In this document: piece by piece, positions 52,343 to 60,950 of the stretch
Layout: each line of letters starts with the position of its first letter
Numbering within the stretch: the first letter of the stretch is position 1
Source: Cryoendolithus antarcticus
Lineage: Eukaryota > Ascomycota > Dothideomycetes > Cladosporiales > Cladosporiaceae
DNA length: 64,000 nucleotides
Reading direction: 5' to 3'
NCBI GenBank assembly: GCA_002077065.1
Contig: NAJO01000028.1
Coordinates: 62,001-126,000, forward strand
Program-made: the position numbers and the translations under genes
Notes under the pieces: generated by a model
The model's database searches: none
Told to the model about the DNA's origin: nothing
What the model saw: the letters and a program-made list of their open reading frames with translations, nothing else

Positions 52343-53872
52343 TCACGTACCCTTCATCGCCTTATCAGCCACCAACGCAATCAACGCAGCCCCAACTCCA
52401 CTTCCATCCTTCGCAATGCCAATCCGGATCCTCTTCTCGCCTTGTGCCCCGATCTCTGGGATCTCCCGTAAAGCTTCGCGAATGTACTCTTCGAAGTTGG
52501 GGTAGAACTCTACCAAGCTGCCGTCCACACCGATATCGACCACGTCGTCCTCGTTGACCTCCGTGGTGGAAGTCGTAGCGATATTTTGCGGGTCGCCGAG
52601 CTTGCCCGTGCTGATCACTACAGCTGCAATGGCTACAGCAGACAGACGAGCAGCGCGCTTGCCGATTGCCGCGGCGATAAGTCGCACGGCTTCGGCGTCT
52701 TCAGCACTGGCAGCAGAGATGCCATAGTCGTTGTCGAGAGTCTGACGTGTGACTTTAAGTCCTGCACTGCTGTCTCCACTAGTAATTGAGAGGAAGCTGG
52801 TATCAAGACCCCACTGCTTCCTCAGCGGCGAGTCACTGTCAATGTTGGTAGTGCTGTGCACATCATTCTGATTACTATGCTCGTCGCTGAACAGTGGCAC
52901 GCTCTTATCGTCCACAAGGCTCATCAGTGCTCGGCGTAGAATCTCACCGAGGAACATGCCAGAAATGCGCTTCTCGAACATCTGTATGCCGGGGTTGTTG
53001 GATTCTGCATCTAAGCTGTGGTCGTATGGTGTGTCTGGGAGCACGGAAAGGTGATTGTCGAAGCTACCCCATTCGCTGTTGATGATCATCTCGCCTGTGC
53101 TGTGGTCGACATCGGCGCCTTTTCCGAGTTTGGTCACTTTGTCGAGCTTCTCGACGTAGGCTCCATTCGTGCCTGTGCCGAAAATGGCGCCGAGAAGTGT
53201 GCCGGTCTTGCCGGGGCTCGTGTAAGAGCGAGCCATAAGCGTTCCGACAGTGTCGTTCACCAGCGCCGCGACGCGGACAGGTAGACCCAATCGATCGATC
53301 TCAGTTTGCAGCAGGGCGCAAACGTCTTTCCCAATCGTGTCATGAATGTCAAAGCCCTTCGTCCACCGAATCAATGTCCCCTTGTTGATCCCAGACTGCT
53401 GCACCGGAAAGCTGAACGTGAAGCCCAGACTGAAAATTTGCTCATCATGTGGCGGCCCAAACACCGAAGCCCTTCGCTCCACATGCGCGTTGTAGTGCTC
53501 CCCATGATGCTGCTGCAAGAATTGCTGAATCTGCTTCGCCAAGAAAGCAAACAACTCTCTACTAGTCTTCGCAACCATCAACTCCTTCGGTATCGCGACC
53601 TTGCTCTGCGTCAAGCTGAATGTGCTGTTCCCATGCAATTGAATTGAGCAAACTCGAAAGTTCGTCCCGCCCAGATCCACAGCCATGTACAGTCCCTTCT
53701 CCGTACCGTTCGGCACAGCAGTGACATATGTCGGGATCTGGCTCATCGTGGCGCCTTGCTTTGACAGCCCTTCGTCCATCTCCCGAATGAATTCGTACAC
53801 GCCTCGGTTGACATCCTGAGCTGAATACTCGAATTCGAGCGCTACGCGCTGAGCTGCCGCTGCGAGAGCCAT
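52343..53872 (-). CDS. glkA: Glucokinase (hexokinase family)
   Basis: The enzyme phosphorylates glucose with ATP in the cytosol. From ATG 53872 the product is 509 residues and starts MALAAAAQRVALEFEYSAQD, followed by YEFIREMDEGLSKQG, the usual fungal glucokinase opening. Motifs: LYMAVDLGGTNFRVCSIQL (phosphate 1), FTFSFPVQQSGINKGTLIRW (sugar loop), VAALVNDTVGTLMA (with catalytic aspartate), GAIFGTGTNGAYVE, IINSEWGSFDN, RISGMFLGEILRR and VDGSLVEFYPNFEEY. An insert of about 15 residues after VPLFS (NQNDVHSTTNIDSD) is probably a species-specific loop. The same frame stays open about 180 codons upstream without any ATG. It is divergent from MIC19. Confidence 0.92.
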   Translation of the reverse strand: MALAAAAQRVALEFEYSAQDVNRGVYEFIREMDEGLSKQGATMSQIPTYVTAVPNGTEKGLYMAVDLGGTNFRVCSIQLHGNSTFSLTQSKVAIPKELMVAKTSRELFAFLAKQIQQFLQQHHGEHYNAHVERRASVFGPPHDEQIFSLGFTFSFPVQQSGINKGTLIRWTKGFDIHDTIGKDVCALLQTEIDRLGLPVRVAALVNDTVGTLMARSYTSPGKTGTLLGAIFGTGTNGAYVEKLDKVTKLGKGADVDHSTGEMIINSEWGSFDNHLSVLPDTPYDHSLDAESNNPGIQMFEKRISGMFLGEILRRALMSLVDDKSVPLFSDEHSNQNDVHSTTNIDSDSPLRKQWGLDTSFLSITSGDSSAGLKVTRQTLDNDYGISAASAEDAEAVRLIAAAIGKRAARLSAVAIAAVVISTGKLGDPQNIATTSTTEVNEDDVVDIGVDGSLVEFYPNFEEYIREALREIPEIGAQGEKRIRIGIAKDGSGVGAALIALVADKAMKGT

Positions 53873-54491
53873 GCTGCGGGGAGACTTGTTGTAGATGCTG
53901 CTTGGCTTGTAGACCGGTACGCGACAGTACAGATCCTGGATGAAAGGGTTGTAGGTCGGTGCTGGAGGGCAGCTGAGTGGAGCTGGCTTCGGGTAGCTGC
54001 GGAGGAAGAGTTCTCGGTAGGGGAGTGGGAGCTGGGGGAGGAGGAATTGTACAGCCAATACAATGAGTAGGAGGAACCCTAGGAGGGCTGTGGTCGGGGA
54101 GGGGAGGTCGACAGTGAAGGGAAGCCTTCGCTGACTTTTGTGCAGCTCGCGCAAGAAAGGTAGCTCCTCGGCTTGGCCGGTGGGTCTAGTGGGTGAAGGC
54201 TGCCGCGACAGGGACGGAAGAGAGTGTGAGCGATGGTGACGGACTGCCAGCTTGGAGAGAGGAGCAGTCAAGGTGCTAATGCACGAGACCTTGGCCAGTT
54301 GCTGCACCAGCAAGAGGCGGGGTTCTGGTGTGATCTTCACGGAGTTCGGCGAAGTGGAGAAGTCCTGTGTACCTATATCAGGTTGGCCCGACTGTATAAG
54401 GACCGTGCCGCCCCGCAACCGCGATCGCAGCTTTGCGACTCCAACGCCACATGCTGTGAGAAAGCCGCATTGAGGCTACACGGCAATCGCA
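53873..54491. other. Divergent promoter region with long open frame toward glucokinase
   Basis: The 619 bp separate glucokinase and MIC19. On the minus strand the glucokinase frame is open back to about 54418, without a methionine codon, and includes a strongly hydrophobic segment near 54030-54105 (ALLGFLLLIVLAVQFLLPQ). It could be 5' leader or part of a longer isoform. Confidence 0.4.
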
Positions 54492-55207
54492 ATGGGTAGT
54501 GGAAGCTCGAAGCCGGAAGAGCATACCTTCAATGCGTGAGTACAGTCGTCTGATCAAGGCTCTTCCCATGTTGCCCGTACTAAAACCTCTCCAGCGACAG
54601 CCCGGTCCGATTCAGCCAAAGCGTGATCGATTCGCTACAGAAGACCCCGGAGGTACGATGATGTTTTCCCAAGAGTCGCCCAGATCTATCACTAACGCCC
54701 CTCAAGTCCGACCGCACCCGCGCCCAAAACATCGAGCTCAAGATCCAATCCCGTGTCAACGAAGAGCTGACCCGCATCCGCGACGCCGGCGCAAGGAAAC
54801 TCTCCGACTACACCTCCTCTCTCACAACCAACCCTCCCGCTCCCGGCAGCGCAGCCCCAATAAACCCCACCGCATCCCACGATCCCAACTCCCTAGCCGC
54901 CCACCTTTCCTCGCCCTTCTACCAAGATCACAGCGACGGCAAGCCCGCAGCCCTGGAGCCGGAGAAGATCGACTCCGGTCGAAGTCACGACAGCGTGCAA
55001 GGCCAGATCATGGATCTGCGGAAAAAGCTAGAGGCACGGAAGAAAGTCGAGAAGAGCGCGCCGGAAGTTGACCGTGCGAGGGAGAAGCTGGTGCAGTGTT
55101 TGAGGGTCAATGATCGGCGGCCGCTGGACTGCTGGGAGGAGGTTGAGGAGTTCAAGGCGCAGGTCGGAAGGCTGGAGAAGAAGTTCGTGGCTGGTGTCGG
55201 TCGGTAG
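54492..55207 (+). CDS. MIC19: MICOS complex subunit Mic19 (CHCH-type)
   Basis: Three exons (54492-54535, 54595-54652, 54707-55207) give 200 residues. The protein starts MGSGSSKPEEHTFNADSPVR, with a glycine after methionine that suits N-myristoylation, followed by RFSQSVIDSLQKTPESDRTR, a central coiled coil (RVNEELTRIRDAGARKLSDY), and the C-terminal CHCH-like part REKLVQCLRVNDRRPLDCWE with EEFKAQVGRLEKKFV. Only C-x9-C (QCLRVNDRRPLDC) is seen, as in many fungal Mic19 proteins. Mic19 sits at the inner mitochondrial membrane, bridges Mic60 to the MICOS core and supports crista junctions. Introns of 59 and 54 bp have GTGAGT/CAG and GTACGA/AAG ends. Divergent from glucokinase. Confidence 0.88.
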
Positions 55208-55562
55208 GACGTTCATGGAGCCCTGACAGAGGCCCGCACGGCAATCTGAAAGCGGCACGACCTATGTACAGTAGCAGGTGTGTAAAGTACTGCAAAGTCC
55301 GGCCAAACGCTCCATACTAACCAGTGAGCTCTTGATGTGAAGCAGCGAGAAACTATGAGTTATCGAATGTTGCACCTCATCCATCTTGTTGACACGCCAG
55401 ATATACATATCTAGGCTATATACACATACCGTTATTACGCGCCCTGTATACTGCCACAACGCCGAGAACCGCATGCCGCTCCGAAAATGACTGTCATGAT
55501 ACCAGATGCTTCTCAAGCTTCGCCACAGTACTGCGGCCAGCGCAGGTGGCCAACCACTGGAC
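55208..55562. other. Intergenic, convergent 3' regions
   Basis: The 355 bp lie between the MIC19 stop and the stop of the small orphan gene. No gene recognised. Confidence 0.45.
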
Positions 55563-56296
55563 TCATCGGATCGGCGCCGTCTCCCAATACCGCAACATAC
55601 CTCTCAGTGCCGTCGTCCACTCATCCACGAAAGCATCTCTCAGCTGCTTCACCTCTTCAGCTCTCACCTTTCGTCCACCCCACATCTCGCTCCTCGACGC
55701 CTGCGCCGTCGCAAAGCTTGGTATCAGATTGTCGGTGTGTATCTTCGCTAATGTGAGCCAGCAGTAATTCCAGCTGCGATTCGAGGACGGATCTGTATGG
55801 ACGCGTGACCGTGCTTCGGTTAAGAGCTCTGACGAGAAGGGATAGTCTGGAGTGAGGCGGCGGAGCTCGGTGAGAAGGGAGTTCGAGGTCACGTAGTACA
55901 TCCCTACTTTGTGTCAGCTTCTGTGATTCCATCTAACACACGCGATAGCGTTTGGCATGCGAAGACTTGCACGCTGTCGTCATAGGCTGTGTGAGGTCTG
56001 GCGAGCCGATGGCTGCGAAGATGCGCTCGATGCGGCGGAGCTCTCCGACGGTATTGATGCGGTGTTCATTAAGAGCGACGATCAGGGCCTGCTTCTGCGC
56101 CTGCGAAGGTCAGTACGGTCAGTAAATGCCGTCGCAGCTATGCGGTCCGCTGATACAATCGTGATACTGGAGGAGAATTTTTCTTTTCTCGTGTAAAGGA
56201 AGTGTGTAAGATAGGAGAGATGGTGGTGGGAGGGAAGAGCTAGCAGAGGGAGAGAACTTGTATACCTACTTCAGTGAGTGTGGAAGCATCCGCCAT
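55563..56296 (-). CDS. Small conserved-looking protein of unknown function, three exons
   Basis: Exons 56296-56270, 56100-55971 and 55903-55563 encode 165 residues: MADASTLTEAQKQALIVALN, ELRRIERIFAAIGSPDLTQP, MYYVTSNSLLTELRRLTPDY, SSNRSWNYCWLTLAKIHTDN, LRDAFVDEWTTALRGMLRYW. It is mostly alpha-helical with tryptophans and no membrane span or signal peptide. Intron 1 is 169 bp (GTAGGT...CGCAG). Intron 2 (55970-55904) appears to be a GC-AG intron with donor GCAAGT: only this choice joins TTA to WMYYVTSN in frame. I do not recognise the family. Confidence 0.6.
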
Positions 56297-57677
56297 TATC
56301 GACGATCTTGTTAAGGCTAGACATCTGATCAGTTGAGCGCGATTGTGTCTGGTATGTATACTAATCACGCCGACTGCAGACCATCGTCGACTCGGCCCCC
56401 TCGCTCCGTCATTCCTGAACAGACATGTTTACCTCGCTATAGTCAGTGCGTCACTAGCGACGACACCGCAGTCGATGAATCAGCGACCAGCCAATGTGCA
56501 CTGTGAAGAGCGTCATAAGCGTCTGAATAAGCTTGAGGCCCGCGGCCGGTGATCTACGAGTGCCAATTGATCCGCGATCATGCGGGAGTAGGTACTCCGC
56601 GTCAGGCCTTGGGAATAAGCGCCGCAGCCGCGAGTGCCATAGCCACATTGCGAGCAGCACTAGACTGGACGGAGCCATACAATAGCGAGCGAGGACGTGC
56701 TCAGTGCCAGACGTAAGTGGCAGCTGCGGCGCGGTCACGAGGAGCATGCTGCAGGTGCTGGTGAGTGGAGGCTCATGCAAGAAAGTGGGACCTGCGATCT
56801 ACGCACCTTAGCACTTCTACGAGTACATGATGCTCGGATCACCATGCTGTGAATTGGCGTAGGTGCGGCTCCCAGCGATCGTTGCTCGGACGTCAGACCG
56901 GATCCAAGGCTTCAGGGCCAACTAGCTGCATTTTCCAGGTGAGAGCATGCAGCCGCGATCTGCCGCCAGGACGTGCCGATGGAAAAGTCGTCCTTTTTCG
57001 GGGAAACCAGGAGACTGCTGAGGTTGTTTGGTCAACATCGCATAAGCACACTCTGTCAGCGCCGCAGCCATGACCTTCGTCCCCGACATGATCCCAGCTA
57101 CCCGGGAATGTTAGCCGCAGCGGCGCATCATCCTTATGCTGACACTGACTCGACGTGGCGAAGCAGATCTGAGTTAGTGGTGAAAATGTAGTATGATGGA
57201 AAGATGAGATGATGTTGGTGGCTGCGAAAGCTGAGACGTGAGGTTGGACCTGCATAGGAGTCTTGGCGCGATCGTATGCAGGTACCACGTGCTGACGGCA
57301 TGGCTAACAATCCCGGCGAGAGCGACAATGTGTACGTAGTATGGCTGAGCATTTGACAAGATAGGGCGCGGGTATTGGATGCGGCTGAGAGAGCGCTGCC
57401 TACTTGCGGTGTAGCGTTCCGTGAAAGTCAAACAAAGTGCATTGGAGTACCCGAGGTTCTCATTATCCTTGACTCGCAGCCCTACTGCTCGATAGGATGA
57501 GCAGAGAATCGTATTGAAAAGGGTATCTATCGTAGCTGTCGTTGATCCATGCTATATCCGTGCACCGTCCTGACCGAGGATCTCATACGCTCATCGTTGC
57601 TGCCAGCTCGGACTCTTGCCCCATCTACACTTCAAGTCAGCCCAGAGAATCAGCATGTTTCCCAGGTAGTGGAAGAC
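56297..57677. other. Long intergenic region
   Basis: About 1.4 kb between the orphan gene and the stop of the Zn2Cys6 gene. A minus-strand frame at 56454-56780 has two hydrophobic stretches (SSLVLLAMWLW and LIQTLMTLFTVHIGWSLI) but no other support. An alternative last exon of the Zn2Cys6 gene may lie at 57624-57591. Confidence 0.4.
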
Positions 57678-60416
57678 TTACAGTCCACCAGAGCCATAAT
57701 CTCGTATGTCCAAATCCACGCTCTGCATATCTTCCCATCGCAGATCCAGCTCATTAAATCCGTTCGATGCGTTCATTCCATTCTCCACAAAGGACAACGC
57801 ATTGGTGCCATCCGGTACAATGCCATTGCTGTACCCATTCGCCATGCTACTATACGCCGAAGACTGACCAGCAAAAGCATCAGCTCCGCGTCCAGTGTTG
57901 ACCGGAGCATCAGTCCGCATCACCGTATCATCCCAGTGGTCCCAGTCCATGTTCACTGGCAGATCAAGCATGTCGCCGATATTGGAGTAGTCGATCGGTA
58001 TGTTAGCACCATCGGAAGCATCGATGCTCAGGTTGGCAGTAACGTAAGACGTATCGGTACCTTGTGTGTAGTCGCCAGTGCTCGGTCCAGTGAACGCACC
58101 ATTCGTAGGCAAATCTCCAGACCAATCCACATTCGACACCAGACCTTGAAAGGCATTCTCGGCCGGCATCGCCCAACTGTGCTCTGACGCAGCACCAGAA
58201 CTGGAAGCCGCCACCCCAGCCTGGGCAGCATCAACGCACGCCTTCGAAACCACAGGATCCGCCAACGGCTGCGCCTCGAAGTGCGCCTTGACTCTTTCAA
58301 GCATGACAGCCATAGCCTTCGCCGCCTTCTCCGTCTCACTAAACATCCTCTCACTCTTCGAATAAACATCCGCGACCCCCAACGCGCCCCCAGAAGCCGC
58401 CACATGCCGCGGCGCAGCGCCAGACCAGATCTTCTGGCTCTGCTCGAGACTGTTAATCATATCCTGGCGACGCGGACACATCTGGCCGTTTGAAAGGAAG
58501 ATCATGCGGTCCTCGCGCATTTGCTGCGAGAGCTCGAGGCAGATGACCATGGCTGCCAGGAGGAAATCGTGCGTGCTTATAGAGCCCATATACCACTTCA
58601 CACTATCGAGCTGGCCGCCGGCTTGGGATGCGGCATAGATGGTGTGGTGGTGTTTGAGGACTTTGATGGAGCTGTTGACGCAGAGGAGACGACTGTGGCC
58701 GATACCGCGCGTTTGTTCTTCGATGCTGAGTTCGTGGAGGGGGACGAGCATGTAGCGTCGATGTAGCACAATCTTAGTCTTGAGGTATAGGAGTTCGAGA
58801 TTGAAGCGGCACATGAGCTGCTCGGCGGGATCGGTGACGAGTTCGTGAAACTCGGGCATCTGTAGTAGAGGCGGAATCGCGGCTTTGGCAGCTTCGAGAC
58901 CTCCATCCAATTGCATGACCTCGTCATGACTGACCAGAGCCGTTGCATGACTGAGCTCAGTGGCCTGCGCGAAGATGTGGACCAATCCAACCTTCGCTCT
59001 CGTGTATGAGCTAGGTGTCAGCTCCTCAATAGGTCGTCCAGGTGGCAACACCTTCGTGTCTTTCCCAAAATCTCGATCAAGGAGGTTCCGCGGCGGCTCA
59101 GTGTCCGCCGCCAAAGTTCTTACCAGCGACGGAAGCCCAAGCTGAAACGAGATCAACACATCGATCATACTGATCAGACTCCACACCCTCCTCCGCATCT
59201 CTCCCTGGAAAGGCGTGATGTTCCCATACGCCGAAGCATCCCTATGATACCCCATCCTCAGCGCCAGTCGCAAGATCAGCCCGATCATCAACCACACGTT
59301 CAAGAACGCGTTGCTACTTCTCATCCCCGCGCCATACACTACCAAGCACTCCAGCGTATACTGCTTCGGCTTCGTAAAGTCCCCTAGCACAGCCGCAGAA
59401 GCAGCCATGGAGTGATACCGCGTTGCTCGCGCAGCGCAGGCAGCTGACTTGGGATCATCTGGCGCTCCTCCACGGAGTCCGAAACTCTCGGCTATGCTCA
59501 GGATTCCAAAGAGCAGGCCGAGCCACATGACCGGCGCGTCGGAAGGGTTCTGCCAGAAGCGGCGGTACTCGTTCTGGAACGTCGGGGCGTGGATGCAGGG
59601 TTTGAAAGGGTCGGGGGAGTTGAACCACATGCTCAGTAATCGATCTGCGACTCGTTTCTCGGGGACTGCTTTCAGCAATTCTTCCTTGCTGTTCGCAGCA
59701 CCAGGATTATGTCCCAGCATGAAGCCTAGACCTGATGTAGGACCCGGCATGACCGGCTTACTATTCGCTCCCCAGTACGACTCGGGCGATCGGTCGTCCT
59801 CGTCAACATCTGCTGCCTCTTCCTCGTCCCCGAGATCTCGCCGTAAATCCGAGATACTGTTTAGTATAGTCTGCCAGTGACTCGCGCCATGATAGCTAAT
59901 CTCATCTTTGCTGACCTTCATCTGTCCGAAGGGCCTCTCGACCCCAAGTTCCGGTAGGTTGTCTGCCTTCTGCGACTCCTCGCTTCCCTGTGGACTCTCC
60001 TCCAGATCACTCGGCGGCGTTGGCTGATCATTAACCGCTGCCCCACTCCCACTTCTCCCTCCACCACTACTGCCTCGCCCCGTACTCGTCCCCTCTGCAC
60101 TTGGACCAGTGCTTTTCTGCTGGTTCATCAAGTCCACCACCAGCGTCTCCAACTGCCTGATCCGTCCCTTCACATTTTGGGTGGGCTTGTTTCGCGGTGG
60201 CGGCGGAATGAATATACATTGCGTTTCCCGGGACCGCTTGATACACTGGTCGCAGTGCGGATGCTGGCGATTACATTTCAGCTTCCCAGTCCGACAGGGA
60301 GTGCATGAGAGCTGGCTCCGGGCGCGCTTCTGGCGGAGATGGACCTGCGCTTGGGTCGATGTATTAGAGGAGGGTGCTTTCAGATCGGCACTCGTGTTGG
60401 CAGTGTCGTCGGCCAT
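57678..60416 (-). CDS. Zn2Cys6 transcription factor with fungal-specific regulatory domain
   Basis: The product from ATG 60416 is 912 residues. The binuclear zinc cluster near residues 35-65 is CTPCRTGKLKCNRQHPHC followed by DQCIKRSRETQC, spacing C-x2-C-x6-C-x6-C-x2-C-x8-C. A linker NVKGRIRQLETLVVDLMNQQ forms a short coiled coil, suggesting a dimer. The middle homology region is clear (LSMWFNSPDPFKPCIHAPTF; VMWLGLLFGILSIAESFGLR; GMGYHRDASAYGN-type block; RRRVWSLISMIDVLISFQLG). The acidic, N/G/S-rich C-terminus is a likely activation region. The TAA stop at 57680-57678 overlaps a consensus GTAAGT donor; splicing to 57624 would replace the last residue by 11 others. Targets are unknown. Confidence 0.88.
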   Translation of the reverse strand: MADDTANTSADLKAPSSNTSTQAQVHLRQKRARSQLSCTPCRTGKLKCNRQHPHCDQCIKRSRETQCIFIPPPPRNKPTQNVKGRIRQLETLVVDLMNQQKSTGPSAEGTSTGRGSSGGGRSGSGAAVNDQPTPPSDLEESPQGSEESQKADNLPELGVERPFGQMKVSKDEISYHGASHWQTILNSISDLRRDLGDEEEAADVDEDDRSPESYWGANSKPVMPGPTSGLGFMLGHNPGAANSKEELLKAVPEKRVADRLLSMWFNSPDPFKPCIHAPTFQNEYRRFWQNPSDAPVMWLGLLFGILSIAESFGLRGGAPDDPKSAACAARATRYHSMAASAAVLGDFTKPKQYTLECLVVYGAGMRSSNAFLNVWLMIGLILRLALRMGYHRDASAYGNITPFQGEMRRRVWSLISMIDVLISFQLGLPSLVRTLAADTEPPRNLLDRDFGKDTKVLPPGRPIEELTPSSYTRAKVGLVHIFAQATELSHATALVSHDEVMQLDGGLEAAKAAIPPLLQMPEFHELVTDPAEQLMCRFNLELLYLKTKIVLHRRYMLVPLHELSIEEQTRGIGHSRLLCVNSSIKVLKHHHTIYAASQAGGQLDSVKWYMGSISTHDFLLAAMVICLELSQQMREDRMIFLSNGQMCPRRQDMINSLEQSQKIWSGAAPRHVAASGGALGVADVYSKSERMFSETEKAAKAMAVMLERVKAHFEAQPLADPVVSKACVDAAQAGVAASSSGAASEHSWAMPAENAFQGLVSNVDWSGDLPTNGAFTGPSTGDYTQGTDTSYVTANLSIDASDGANIPIDYSNIGDMLDLPVNMDWDHWDDTVMRTDAPVNTGRGADAFAGQSSAYSSMANGYSNGIVPDGTNALSFVENGMNASNGFNELDLRWEDMQSVDLDIRDYGSGGL

Positions 60417-60950
60417 GGTGCTATGGGCAAGGCCAGGCACCTATATTAGGAAATAGAGCAGAACGAGAGGAATGGGAGGGTACAGGAAAGATGCTTGGAC
60501 TTGACTTGATTAGCTTCAGAACGTGACCTTCAGGCGCAGCAGTAGCCAAGTGCTCGCATTCCCCGGCCAAGACAAGAGGATGATCAAGTGCGGTTCGCCT
60601 GCAGCGTGGTGCTGGAGCTCCCAGGCGCGCCAGGGTAGGGCTGCAACACAGCTGTCTCCCGAGAGAGGACTGATTCATGACCGCTTTGTCAGCTCCTCCA
60701 AGGGGAGGACTTCGGAATCAGCTACTTCCGTGATGTCCGATCCTCTGAAGCACGTGTTTAGAGCATGAGGCGTTTGTAACGCGACAATTGAGAGTCTTGC
60801 TTCTATCCACACCCTCCCCACTAAACGACTAAAGATCCCCACCCCCTCGAGCATATCGCTCTCTCGCGCCTCAACACCCTAACGCCTCGCAAAGCTCATC
60901 ACCCCATACGGACCCAAAGAAATCCCCTTTCCCACACTATACACAACCCC
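60417..60950. other. Intergenic
   Basis: The 534 bp between the start of the Zn2Cys6 gene and the stop of the flippase gene, both minus strand. No gene recognised. Confidence 0.45.
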
